From NCBI RefSeq assembly GCF_000374925.1, contig NZ_KB895556.1:1-64000 (forward strand): a stretch of 64,000 nucleotides of DNA. The letters run 5' to 3'. Shown here piece after piece: positions 16,957 through 25,136 of this stretch. Numbering within the stretch: the stretch's first letter is position 1; every line of letters starts with the position of its first letter. A program made the position numbers and the translations under genes. Source of the stretch: Arthrobacter sp. 131MFCol6.1 (GTDB lineage Bacteria > Actinomycetota > Actinomycetes > Actinomycetales > Micrococcaceae). Under the pieces are notes generated by a model. It did not search any database. It worked only from the letters and a program-made list of their open reading frames with translations, and had not been told where the DNA came from.

Positions 16957-17805
16957 CTAGACGAGTTCGATCTGGTTTTTTGCGGCCAGCGCGGCGAAGG
17001 CACGGGCCGCGGCGCCGAAGGCCGCCGGGCCCGAGAAGCCGCCGAGTTCGTGGGCGCTGGCCAGATGGGGTTCCAGCGAGGCGAAGCCGGCGAAACCATC
17101 CGCCTTGAGGGCGGCGATGGTGGCGTCGAGTTCGCCGTCGCCCTCGCCGGAGGGGACCACTTCCCCGGTGGTGGCGAGCGCGTCCTTGACCTGGAAGTAC
17201 TCGAGGTAGGGGCGCAGCAGGGCGTAGCCCTCGGTGTAGGGCTTGACGCCCACCTGGACGAAGTTGGCGTTGTCCCACGCGACGCGGAGCGCGGGCGAAT
17301 TCACGGACTCCATGATGTCCAGCACGCGCTGCGGCGTATCGCCATAGATGCCCTTTTCGTTTTCATGCAGGAGCACGACGCCGGCTTCCGCGGCGAGTGC
17401 CGCAAGGGCGCCCATGCGGTCCAGGACGTCCTCGCGGATGTCTTCCGCGCTGCGTCCTTCGGCCCGGAAGAAGGAGAAGATCCGGACGTACTGTGTATCC
17501 AGCCCCTTGGCCACCGAGATGATCTGGCGGAGCCGTGCCAGCTCGTGCTCCACCGGCAGGCTCACGTCCACCTTGCCGATGGGGCTGGCCACGGCGGAGA
17601 CCTTGAGGCCCTTTTCATCCAGGATGTCCTTGAGCCGGGCAACCTGCTCGGGCTCCAGCTCGGAGACGTTGGTGCCCCAGGCACTGCGAACCTCGATGTG
17701 GCTTGCGCCCAGCGCCAGGAGCACGGCGGCCTGAACTGCCGGGTCCGGATCTATTTCGTCGCCGAAGCCTGACAGCGACCAGACTGCGGGTGGTGTTTTG
17801 CTCAC
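16957..17805 (-). CDS. sugar phosphate isomerase/epimerase-like TIM-barrel protein (second)
   Basis: A 282-residue barrel of the AP-endonuclease-2/xylose-isomerase-like fold. Acidic and His metal-ligand segments are visible: SHIEVRSAWG, LLHENEKGIYG, RVAWDNANFVQ and YFQVKDAL. The GTG at 17805 is chosen because AGGAG lies six bases upstream; the open frame continues further, without a comparable site. First gene of a two-gene operon with Gfo/Idh and divergent from a LacI gene. The pairing repeats the arrangement at 8211-10263. Substrate unknown. Confidence 0.82.
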   Translation of the reverse strand: MSKTPPAVWSLSGFGDEIDPDPAVQAAVLLALGASHIEVRSAWGTNVSELEPEQVARLKDILDEKGLKVSAVASPIGKVDVSLPVEHELARLRQIISVAKGLDTQYVRIFSFFRAEGRSAEDIREDVLDRMGALAALAAEAGVVLLHENEKGIYGDTPQRVLDIMESVNSPALRVAWDNANFVQVGVKPYTEGYALLRPYLEYFQVKDALATTGEVVPSGEGDGELDATIAALKADGFAGFASLEPHLASAHELGGFSGPAAFGAAARAFAALAAKNQIELV

Positions 17806-17912
17806 GCGGATCTCCTGGGTTTCGCGGCCGCCGCGGGCAGCTTCCGGCTCCGGCGCGGTGACGCAGTTCACAAACGGTGTAGGGCCCCAGTCTAACCAGC
17901 GCTCGCGTCCAA

Positions 17913-17938
17913 TGACAACCGGTTGCCAACCTTTGACA
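17913..17938. promoter_or_regulatory. LacI-type operator D between divergent genes
   Basis: TGACAACCGGTTGCCA at 17913-17928 matches the operators upstream of uidA, uxaC and the binding-protein gene. A variant half-site TTGACA follows at 17933-17938, 10 bp on. It sits 108 bp from the isomerase start and 85 bp from the LacI start, so it could control both directions. The TTGACA could instead be a -35 element of the LacI gene. Confidence 0.75.
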
Positions 17939-18012
17939 ATCTGTGGCATTCTTTGCTGACCGGTCCTGTGGCGGCAATCACAGCCCGGCCACCACGTTCA
18001 GAGAGGAGCGCC

Positions 18013-19038
18013 GTGGCGACGACGCAACCAGCAGCAGTGGACCGCCCGGCCACCATCCACGACATCGCCGCGCTCTGCGGCGTGGCGGCCTCCACGGTTT
18101 CCCGCGCCCTCTCCACACCGGACCGCGTCAACATCAGGACGCGGCAGCGGATCGAGGCGGCCGCGGCCCAGCTGCACTACACACCCAACAGCCAGGCGAA
18201 GGCGCTGAGCTCCGGGCGCACGGGCGCGGTAGGAGTCCTGGTTCCGGATATCACCAACCCGTACTACTTCGACCTCATCAGGGGCACCCAGCTCCAGCTC
18301 AAGGCGGCCGGGTACACCCAGTTGCTGGTGGACACGGAAGAATCCGACGAGGTGGAGGCCAGCACCGTGGAGCAGCTGCGCAAGAGCGCTGACGGCATCA
18401 TCGTTGCCGCATCCCGGCTCAGCGACGAAGCCCTGCTGGACGCGGCGGCGAAGATGCCCATGGTCGCCATCAACCGTGACGTGCCCGGCGTTCCCGCGGT
18501 CCTGATCGACACCCCGTCCGGCACCAGCCAGGCGCTGGACCACCTGATCTCGCTGGGACACACCCGGGTGGCCTATGTCGCCGGCCCGACGACGTCGCAG
18601 TCCAGCGAGCGGCGGTGGACCGCATTGTCCGTGGCAGCCGAGGAGCGCGGCGTGGAGGTGCGCCGGCTCGGTCCGTTCGCCCCCAAGACACAATCCGGCG
18701 CTGCAGCCGCGGACGCCGCAGTCCACAGTGGAGTCACCGCCTGCCTCGCGTTCAACGACCTCATCGCCATCGGCATGCTCCAGCGCCTTCGCGAACGCGG
18801 CATCCGCGTCCCGCAGGACATGAGCATTGTGGGCTGCGACGACATCTTTGGCGCCGACTTCTGTAATCCGCCGCTGTCCACCATGGCCTCCCCGATCGAG
18901 CAGGCCGGCCGCGTGGCGGTGTCCATGCTGCTGGCCCAGCTGAACCCGCTCGCCGGCGGCGGCACCCGAAACCGGTCCGTGATGCCCACCCACCTCACGG
19001 TCCGCGGCTCCACCGGCCCGGTGCGGCAGGAGCGCTAG
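18013..19038 (+). CDS. LacI-family transcriptional regulator (second, divergent)
   Basis: Repressor of 341 residues with HTH ATIHDIAALCGVAASTVSRA near residues 14-33 and a sugar-binding effector domain. The GTG at 18013 is favoured by GAGAGGAG just upstream; an open extension to 17923 would run into operator D and lacks a ribosome site. The effector-domain regions VPDITNPYYFDLIRGTQ and IVGCDDIFGADFCNPPL resemble the LacI at 7040-8116, and the two HTHs differ little, so both may recognise the shared operator. Confidence 0.88.
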   Translation: MATTQPAAVDRPATIHDIAALCGVAASTVSRALSTPDRVNIRTRQRIEAAAAQLHYTPNSQAKALSSGRTGAVGVLVPDITNPYYFDLIRGTQLQLKAAGYTQLLVDTEESDEVEASTVEQLRKSADGIIVAASRLSDEALLDAAAKMPMVAINRDVPGVPAVLIDTPSGTSQALDHLISLGHTRVAYVAGPTTSQSSERRWTALSVAAEERGVEVRRLGPFAPKTQSGAAAADAAVHSGVTACLAFNDLIAIGMLQRLRERGIRVPQDMSIVGCDDIFGADFCNPPLSTMASPIEQAGRVAVSMLLAQLNPLAGGGTRNRSVMPTHLTVRGSTGPVRQER

Positions 19039-19151
19039 GCCAGGCGTCCACCAGCCGGCGCCGCTGGAGCGCGCGGCCGGAGCGCCGGCCGGAGCGACCG
19101 TCCGGCTGCAACAGTTGAGCGTGGTTGACAGTGCTGACTAGGCTGTGAGGC

Positions 19152-19973
19152 ATGCGTGAACTCCAGGCGAAGATCATCGAGGAAATGGGCGTGCAGCCCC
19201 GGATCGACCCTGCCGGGGAGGTGCGCAAACGCGTGACGTTCCTGAAGGAATACTTGACGGCCACCCACAACAAGGGCTTCGTCCTGGGCATCTCGGGCGG
19301 CCTGGACTCCTCCCTGGCCGGGCGGCTGGCCCAGCTGGCAGTCGAGGAACTCGAGGCCGAGGGCACCGAGGCGAACTTCGTGGCCGTGCGGCTCCCCTAC
19401 GGCGTCCAGCACGACGAGGACGACGCCCAGGCCGCCCTTGACTTCGTGCGCGCCAAGACCGAATGGACGTTTAACATCTCAGCAGCGGTGGACGGCTTCG
19501 AGGACGAGTTCGAGAAGACCGTGGGCACGGAGATCTCCGATTTCCACAAGGGCAACACCAAGGCCCGGACCAGGATGATTGCCCAGTACGCCCTAGCCGG
19601 CGAGCACAACTACCTGGTGATCGGCACGGATCACGGCGCCGAGTCCGTCACGGGATTCTTCACCAAGTTCGGCGACGGCGGCGCGGACATCCTGCCGCTG
19701 TTCGGCCTCAACAAGCGCCAGAACCGCGCGCTGCTGGCGGAACTCGGCGCGCCGGCCCGGATCTGGGAAAAGGTTCCGACGGCGGATCTGCTGGACGGCA
19801 AGCCGGGCCGCACCGACGAGGACGAACTCGGCCTGGGCTATGACCTGATCGATGACTACCTCGAGGGCCGCGACGTACCCGATGCCGCCGCCGAACGGAT
19901 CGAGGCGATGTACCTGCGGACCCGCCACAAGCGCACGGTCCCGGTGACGATTTTCGACACCTGGTGGAAATAG
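19152..19973 (+). CDS. nadE: ammonia-dependent NAD+ synthetase
   Basis: Converts deamido-NAD, ATP and ammonia to NAD+, the last step of NAD biosynthesis. It has 273 residues, the length of bacterial NH3-dependent NadE. The PP-loop ATPase motif SGGLDSS is at residues 48-54, and GTDHGAESVTGFFTKFGDGG carries the second conserved region. There is no N-terminal nitrilase domain, so it uses ammonia directly. Monocistronic, convergent with the next gene; a 68-bp inverted-repeat element lies in the gap. Confidence 0.95.
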   Translation: MRELQAKIIEEMGVQPRIDPAGEVRKRVTFLKEYLTATHNKGFVLGISGGLDSSLAGRLAQLAVEELEAEGTEANFVAVRLPYGVQHDEDDAQAALDFVRAKTEWTFNISAAVDGFEDEFEKTVGTEISDFHKGNTKARTRMIAQYALAGEHNYLVIGTDHGAESVTGFFTKFGDGGADILPLFGLNKRQNRALLAELGAPARIWEKVPTADLLDGKPGRTDEDELGLGYDLIDDYLEGRDVPDAAAERIEAMYLRTRHKRTVPVTIFDTWWK

Positions 19974-20013
19974 CCTGATCCGAGAGCCCCGGGCCGGGGC
20001 TGCAGGCCGAAAC

Positions 20014-20081
20014 GGGGCACTTTGAACAGTGGCCGGGCCCTTTTGACTTCAACGGCCGGCGTGTCCGTGTCAAAGTGCCCC
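20014..20081. repeat. 68-bp intergenic repeat, copy 1
   Basis: Bounded by GGGGCACTTTGA and its exact reverse complement TCAAAGTGCCCC. Differs from the copy at 21147-21214 at 11 of 68 positions by eye, with no gaps. Lies between the convergent ends of nadE and the oxidoreductase, so it may also act as a two-way terminator. Confidence 0.8.
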
Positions 20082-20121
20082 ACGACAGGCTTCTTTGTCT
20101 TCTGGCCCTGCTGGGTTCCAA

Positions 20122-21027
20122 TTACGGGATCAGCACGAGTTTGCCCCGGACATGGCCTGCGCGGCTGATGCCCAGTGCCCGGGCCGCATCGGTGAGGGGA
20201 ATCCGCTCCTGGATGCTGAAGCGGAGCTTTCCATCGGCCGACAGCCGGGCCGCCTCCGCTACCCGTCCGTCCAGCAGCCTGACCGGTGCAATGCCGGCGG
20301 CGTTGGCCTCCGTTCCAGGCACAGTAGTCACCGCGGCGCCGTGGCCGCCGAGCAACTGGACCGTCGCCGTCGTCGTCTCCTCCCCGCCAAAGGTGTCCAC
20401 GACGGCGGTGATGGTGCCCAGTGAGCGGACGCGTTCCACGAGCCCTTCGACATAGGCCACAGGCTCGGCGCCGAGGCCGCGCAAATAGTCATGGTTCTGC
20501 TCTGAAGCGGTGCCGATGACCTGGGCGCCGAGGTGCCGCGCGATCTGGACTGCCGCCGAGCCGACCCCGCCCGCTGCGCCGTGGATGAGGACCGTGTCCC
20601 CCACGCCAATGCCAAGCTGAACCAGCGCCGAATACGCTGTGCCGCCAGCTATCGCGACGCACGCCGCCTGGTCAAAATCGATGCCCGCGGGCTTAGGCGT
20701 CAGCTGGTTGGCCGGAAGATTGGCCACGGCACGGTAGCCCCCGGAAATGCCATTCCAGATGACTTCGTCGCCTACCTCGTAGCCGGTCACGCCGGGGCCG
20801 ACGGCGGTCACGATTCCTGCCGCCTCACAGCCGGGAACAGCAGGGAAGTCCAGGGGAAGGTGCCGCTCCAGGTAGCCGGCCACGACTTTCCAGTCCATCG
20901 GGTTGACGCCGACGGCGCGGATTCCCACCTGGACCTCGTTCTCCCCCGGAACCGGCGGTTCCTCTTCGCCAACGGTGACGACGTCCGGGCTGCCATAGTG
21001 ATCGAAGGAGATCTTGATGTTTTTCAT
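20122..21027 (-). CDS. NADP-dependent quinone-reductase-like oxidoreductase (MDR superfamily)
   Basis: Medium-chain dehydrogenase/reductase without zinc, 301 residues. The N-terminal GroES-like domain includes GVNPMDWKVVAGYL; the cofactor domain has HGAAGGVGSAAVQIARHLGA, the QOR glycine-rich motif. Catalytic zinc cysteines are absent. The ATG at 21027 has AAGGAG about ten bases upstream. Flanked on both sides by copies of the 68-bp repeat. Probably a quinone or enone reductase; the physiological substrate is unknown. Confidence 0.85.
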   Translation of the reverse strand: MKNIKISFDHYGSPDVVTVGEEEPPVPGENEVQVGIRAVGVNPMDWKVVAGYLERHLPLDFPAVPGCEAAGIVTAVGPGVTGYEVGDEVIWNGISGGYRAVANLPANQLTPKPAGIDFDQAACVAIAGGTAYSALVQLGIGVGDTVLIHGAAGGVGSAAVQIARHLGAQVIGTASEQNHDYLRGLGAEPVAYVEGLVERVRSLGTITAVVDTFGGEETTTATVQLLGGHGAAVTTVPGTEANAAGIAPVRLLDGRVAEAARLSADGKLRFSIQERIPLTDAARALGISRAGHVRGKLVLIP

Positions 21028-21146
21028 GAGGCTTTGCTCCTTCGGCTCGACCCGATGCGGCCTGTGCTGCCAGCTTCTGGCACCAGCGGCGGCTGCGCAA
21101 GAGTCTCCCGACAGGATGAACTGCCCGAGGTGGCCTGAGCCGAACC

Positions 21147-21214
21147 GGGGCACTTTGAGCCCTGGCTGGACCGTTTCGGCTTCAATTGCCGGCGTGTCCG
21201 CGTCAAAGTGCCCC
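21147..21214. repeat. 68-bp intergenic repeat, copy 2
   Basis: Same length and same 12-bp inverted ends as the copy at 20014-20081, in the same orientation. It lies downstream of the IclR gene (which ends at 21268) and upstream of the oxidoreductase. The flanks also match: CCGAA-N-CGGGG before and CCCCACGA after. Confidence 0.8.
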
Positions 21215-21267
21215 ACGATGGCCGGGCACCGGGGCACCGCCGTCGAGGTCCAGGCCCTTGACTAGGG

Positions 21268-22041
21268 TCAGGCGCCCTGCAGCAGCGTCGAGATCCGGTG
21301 GGCTTCATCCATGAGCAGCCGCCCCAGCTGCGGGCGCCGGTCTTCCCGAAAGCGCGGCTCGATGCCGGTCAGGGACAGTGCCCAGGCGGGGCGCCCCCGC
21401 TGGTCGAAGACCGCCGCACCCATCCCCCAGCTGCCTTCCAGGACCAGCCCCGGATTGACCGAATAGCCGGCCTGCCGCGTCGCTTCGAGGTTCTCCCTGA
21501 CAAGGGCTTCGGTGTGCGCGGCCGCGAAGCTGCCGGCGTGGGCGGCCCAGTTGGCGAGGAGCTCTTCCTGCTCTTGTGCCGGCAGGAAGGCCATGATGGC
21601 GGTGCCGGCGGAAGCGACGCCCAGCGGGAACCGCACCCCCTCATGCAGCACGAAGGAACGGACCGGGAAGCTGCCTTCCTCCCGGAGCAGGCACACGGTC
21701 TCGTTGCCGCGGCGGATGGAGAAGAACGCGCTTTCGCCGGTCTCTTCGGCGAGGCGGCGCAGGCTCGGCCTTGCGAGGTCCTCCATGGGGAAGCGCGCCG
21801 AGGCCACAGACCCCAGCAGCAGGATCTCCGGGCCCAGGACCCAGTTGCCGCTGCCTGGATCCTGGTCCAGCAGCCCCTCGGCCGCGAGTGAGCTCAGCAG
21901 CCGATGAACGGTGGGGCGGGTCAGCCCCGATTCGCGCACGAGCTCCACCAGAGGGCAGCCCTCCGGCTTCCGGCCGACCAGGCGCAGCAGGCTGGCTGCC
22001 CGGCTGACCACCTGGGCGCCCTGGACAGGTGTTGTAGTCAT
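21268..22041 (-). CDS. IclR-family transcriptional regulator
   Basis: Aromatic/acid-responsive regulator of 257 residues. The N-terminal winged HTH (SGLTRPTVHRLLSSLAAEGL) is followed by the IclR effector domain with GVASAGTAIMAFLPAQ. The ATG at 22041 is favoured by GAGG six bases upstream; an in-frame GTG lies at 22053. It is divergent from the CoA-transferase operon, with palindromes in the 249-bp gap, so it probably regulates that operon (as PcaR-like regulators do) and itself. Confidence 0.88.
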   Translation of the reverse strand: MTTTPVQGAQVVSRAASLLRLVGRKPEGCPLVELVRESGLTRPTVHRLLSSLAAEGLLDQDPGSGNWVLGPEILLLGSVASARFPMEDLARPSLRRLAEETGESAFFSIRRGNETVCLLREEGSFPVRSFVLHEGVRFPLGVASAGTAIMAFLPAQEQEELLANWAAHAGSFAAAHTEALVRENLEATRQAGYSVNPGLVLEGSWGMGAAVFDQRGRPAWALSLTGIEPRFREDRRPQLGRLLMDEAHRISTLLQGA

Positions 22042-22111
22042 TGCTTGCCTCACGTCGGCCGGGAGCTGAACGATGCCTTTGCCAAGTTGCTTTTACCCAA
22101 ACTCTCGCATC

Positions 22112-22134
22112 GACTATCCACATAATGGATAGTC
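22112..22134. promoter_or_regulatory. candidate IclR operator 1
   Basis: GACTATCCA and its exact reverse complement TGGATAGTC flank the 5-nt spacer CATAA. It lies in the divergent gap between the IclR gene and the CoA-transferase operon. The same half-site TGGATA recurs near 22258. Confidence 0.6.
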
Positions 22135-22235
22135 TCAAGGATAGCGTCCACACTATAAACTCCGCCAGTTCGCAGGGAAACTTCGCATTGACAGTGGTCT
22201 GCGACACACCATAGGCTCCTTCTTCAGACATGGAG

Positions 22236-22248
22236 TCCACAAAGTGGA
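22236..22248. promoter_or_regulatory. candidate IclR operator 2
   Basis: TCCAC-AAA-GTGGA, a perfect 5-bp palindrome, followed by a direct GTGGAT half-site at 22257-22262. It is 43 bp upstream of the CoA-transferase start, near the expected promoter. Confidence 0.5.
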
Positions 22249-22290
22249 TTGCCGGAGTGGATAGCAAGACCAGCTCAATGAGGAGATGCA

Positions 22291-23025
22291 ATGTCAAAGG
22301 TGAAATCCGGGGCAGCGGCCGCTTTGCAGGACGTACTCCGGGACGGCATGACGCTCGCCGTCGGCGGTTTCGGCCTCAGCGGGATCCCCGCTGACCTGAT
22401 CGAGGCGGTGCGGGACTCCGGGGTGAAGGACCTGACGGTCGTCTCCAACAACATGGGCGTGGACGGCAAGGGCCTGGGCGTCCTGATCGAAGGAGGCCAG
22501 GTCCGCAAGGTCATCGCGTCCTACGTCGGGGAAAACAAGCTCTTCGCCGAGCAGTACCTCGCCGGCCAGTTGGAGGTGGAGTTCACCCCGCAGGGCACCC
22601 TTGCCGAGCGGCTGCGCGCCGGCGGCGCCGGCATCCCGGCGTTCTACACAAAGACCGGCGTGGGCACCCTCGTCGCCGAAGGCAAGCCGCTGGCGGAGTT
22701 CGACGGCGAGACCTATGTCCAGGAACGCGCCATCAAGGCCGACGTCGCCCTGGTCCACGCCCACACGGCCGACACCGACGGCAACCTGATCTACCGGTAC
22801 ACCGCGCAGAACTTCAATCCGGTTGTGGCTACCGCCGGAGCCGTGACGGTCGCCGAGGCCGAGGTGATCGTCGAGCCCGGCCAGCTGGACCCGAACCACA
22901 TCATCACCCCCGGCGTGTTCGTCCAGCGCCTGGTCCAGGCCAGCGGCCGCGTCAAGGACATCGAACAGCGGACCGTCCGCCCCCGGCTCGAAGCAGAAGC
23001 GGCGCACGCCGGCTCCACCGTCTAA
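22291..23025 (+). CDS. 3-oxoacid CoA-transferase subunit A
   Basis: Alpha subunit of a family-I CoA-transferase, 244 residues. The N-terminus contains LAVGGFGLSGIPADLI and the CoA-binding glycine region; GGAGIPAFYTKTGVGT is typical of the PcaI/ScoA family. AGGAG sits five bases before the ATG. It pairs with subunit B 82 bp downstream. The complex moves CoA from succinyl-CoA to 3-oxoadipate or acetoacetate; the sequence does not settle which. Confidence 0.9.
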   Translation: MSKVKSGAAAALQDVLRDGMTLAVGGFGLSGIPADLIEAVRDSGVKDLTVVSNNMGVDGKGLGVLIEGGQVRKVIASYVGENKLFAEQYLAGQLEVEFTPQGTLAERLRAGGAGIPAFYTKTGVGTLVAEGKPLAEFDGETYVQERAIKADVALVHAHTADTDGNLIYRYTAQNFNPVVATAGAVTVAEAEVIVEPGQLDPNHIITPGVFVQRLVQASGRVKDIEQRTVRPRLEAEAAHAGSTV

Positions 23026-23107
23026 TCCGGCCCCGGGCGCCGCCCGCCCCGGGCGCGCCGGCATTGGCGCCCACCCTTTCCACCCTGACTTTCCGAGGAG
23101 AACCACC

Positions 23108-23788
23108 ATGGCCTGGACCCGAGATGAAATGGCCGCAATCGCGGCCGAAGAACTGAACGACGGCGACTACGTCAACCTTGGCATCGGCATCCCCACGCTG
23201 GTGGCCAACAACCTGCCCGACGGCGTCCGCGTTGTCCTGCAGAGCGAGAACGGCCTGCTCGGCATGGGCCCGTTCCCCTACGAGGGCGAGGAAGACGCGG
23301 ACCTGATCAACGCCGGCAAGCAGACCGTCACGGTCCTGCCCGGCGGCAGCATCTTCGACTCCGCGACGTCCTTCGGCATGATCCGCGGCGGCCACGTGAA
23401 GGTCGCGATCCTGGGCGCCATGCAGGTCTCCGGGAACGGCGACCTCGCCAACTGGACCATCCCCGGCAAGATGGTCAAGGGCATGGGCGGCGCCATGGAC
23501 CTCGTGGCCGGCACCCCGCGCGTCGTGGTCCTCACGGAGCACAACGCCAAGGACGGCACCGCCAAGATCGTCAAGGAATGCACGCTGCCGCTCACCGGGC
23601 TCAGCTGCGTGGACCGCATCATCAGCGACCTCGCGGTCTTCGATCTGGATAAGCAGGAAAACGCAACAGGCGGCGGGCGGAAGCTCACGCTCACGCGCCT
23701 CGCGCCCGGCGTCACCGTGGCGGAGATCCGCGAGAAGACCGAGGCCGACTTCGATGTCGCGCTCGAATTTGAAGGAGCCCCGGCATGA
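23108..23788 (+). CDS. 3-oxoacid CoA-transferase subunit B
   Basis: Catalytic subunit of 226 residues. LQSENGLLGMGPFP carries the SENG motif whose Glu forms the covalent CoA-thioester intermediate in this family. LGIGIPTLVANNLP is the N-terminal subunit-B signature. GAGGAG lies just upstream of the ATG. Its stop overlaps the thiolase start as ATGA, so a third step in the same pathway is translationally coupled. Confidence 0.92.
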   Translation: MAWTRDEMAAIAAEELNDGDYVNLGIGIPTLVANNLPDGVRVVLQSENGLLGMGPFPYEGEEDADLINAGKQTVTVLPGGSIFDSATSFGMIRGGHVKVAILGAMQVSGNGDLANWTIPGKMVKGMGGAMDLVAGTPRVVVLTEHNAKDGTAKIVKECTLPLTGLSCVDRIISDLAVFDLDKQENATGGGRKLTLTRLAPGVTVAEIREKTEADFDVALEFEGAPA

Positions 23789-24987
23789 GCCTCAAAGACC
23801 AGTTCGGCAAGGACGTCCTGCTCACCGGTTGGGGCCACAGCCGCTTCGGCAAGCTCACCGATGAGACCCTCGAGTCCCTGATCGTGCAGGTCGCCACCGA
23901 GGCGATCGGCAACGCCGGGATCGAGCCGGGCCAGATCGATGAGATTTACCTCGGCCAGTTCAACTCCGGCATGATGCCGCTGGCCTTCCCGTCCTCCCTC
24001 GCACTGCAGGTCTCGGACCAGCTGGCCAACGTCCCCTCCACCCGGGTGGAGAACGCGTGCGCCTCCGGCTCGGCCGCGTTCCAGCAGGGCACCAAGTCCC
24101 TCCTGGCCGGCACCGCGAAGACCGTCCTGGTGATCGGCGCCGAAAAGATGACGCAGGCCGGGGCCGACGTTGTGGGCGCGGCCCTGCTCGGCGCGGACTA
24201 CGACATGGCCGGCAAGGCCTCCTCCACCGGGTTCACCGGGCTCTTCGCGGAAGTCGCGAAGCACTACGGGAAGCGCTACGGCGCTGGTTCGACCCTTGGC
24301 AGTCTCGGCGATGTCCTGGGCACCATCGCGGCAAAGAACCACCGCAACGGCGTCGACAACCCCTACGCCCAGCTCCGCAAGGACCTCGGCGAGGACTTCT
24401 GCCGCACCGTCTCGGACAAGAACCCGATGGTGGCCGATCCGCTGCGCCGCACCGACTGCTCCCCCGTGTCCGACGGCGCCGCCGCCGTCGTCCTCAGCGT
24501 TGCCCCGACCGGCGGCGCCACCGCTCCGGTGCGGCTCGCCGGCTTCGGCCAGGCGAACGACTTCTTCCCGGCCGAGCGCCGGGACCCCACCGAATTCGCC
24601 GCCACGCGCGCCTCCTGGCAGCGGGCCCTGGGGATGGCCGGCGTCGGGCTGGAGGAGCTCGACTTCGCGGAAGTCCACGACTGCTTCACCATTGCCGAAC
24701 TGCTGATGTATGAGGCCATGGGGCTGACCGAACGCGGCCAGGGTGCCCGGGCGCTCGAGGAAGGCTGGGTCTTCAAGGACGGCAAGCTGCCGGTCAACGT
24801 CTCCGGCGGGCTCAAGGCCAAGGGCCATCCCGTCGGCGCCACCGGCGTCTCCCAGCACGTCATCGCCGCGATGCAGCTCACCGGCACGGCCGGCGACATG
24901 CAGCTGGCCAGCCCGCGTCGGGCCGCGGTGCAGAACATGGGCGGCGTGGGCATCGCCAACTACGTCAGCGTGCTCGAGGCCGTCTAA
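23785..24987 (+). CDS. thiolase-family acyl-CoA acyltransferase (SCP-x-like)
   Basis: Thiolase-fold enzyme of 400 residues. The nucleophilic Cys is in RVENACASGSAAF (about residue 91), and the C-terminal part has AEVHDCFTIAELL and GGLKAKGHPVGATG. The HDCF motif marks the SCP-x/thiolase-like branch rather than classical PcaF or AtoB, which have NEAF or NEPFA there. It overlaps subunit B by 4 bp. It probably cleaves the 3-oxoacyl-CoA made by the transferase, but its branch suggests a non-standard chain length. Note the catalytic second Cys motif (CxG near the C-terminus) is not obvious. Confidence 0.85.
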   Translation: MSLKDQFGKDVLLTGWGHSRFGKLTDETLESLIVQVATEAIGNAGIEPGQIDEIYLGQFNSGMMPLAFPSSLALQVSDQLANVPSTRVENACASGSAAFQQGTKSLLAGTAKTVLVIGAEKMTQAGADVVGAALLGADYDMAGKASSTGFTGLFAEVAKHYGKRYGAGSTLGSLGDVLGTIAAKNHRNGVDNPYAQLRKDLGEDFCRTVSDKNPMVADPLRRTDCSPVSDGAAAVVLSVAPTGGATAPVRLAGFGQANDFFPAERRDPTEFAATRASWQRALGMAGVGLEELDFAEVHDCFTIAELLMYEAMGLTERGQGARALEEGWVFKDGKLPVNVSGGLKAKGHPVGATGVSQHVIAAMQLTGTAGDMQLASPRRAAVQNMGGVGIANYVSVLEAV

Positions 24988-24988
24988 G

Positions 24989-25057
24989 GCAACGCGGGGT
25001 CAGATACGGCTCAACCCGCCCGCCGGGCTTAATGAGCCGTATCCGACCCCGCGTTGC
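24989..25057. terminator. 69-nt hairpin after the thiolase gene
   Basis: Two 25-nt arms, the left starting GCAACGCGGGGTCAGATACG and the right ending GACCCCGCGTTGC, pair with a single mismatch around a 19-nt loop. The hairpin begins 2 bp after the thiolase stop. There is no T-run after it. It is nearly the same size as the 68-bp repeats but has a different sequence. Confidence 0.7.
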
Positions 25058-25136
25058 TTGTCCGCGCCTGCGTGGCCGGCATTGCGCGGGACTAAACTCG
25101 TTCGCAGCCCATCCACCACAAATGCGAGGAGCACCC

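Noticed and set aside
17805..17949. An N-terminal extension of the second TIM-barrel isomerase
   Set aside because: The extension crosses operator D and lacks a ribosome site; AGGAG sits before the GTG at 17805.
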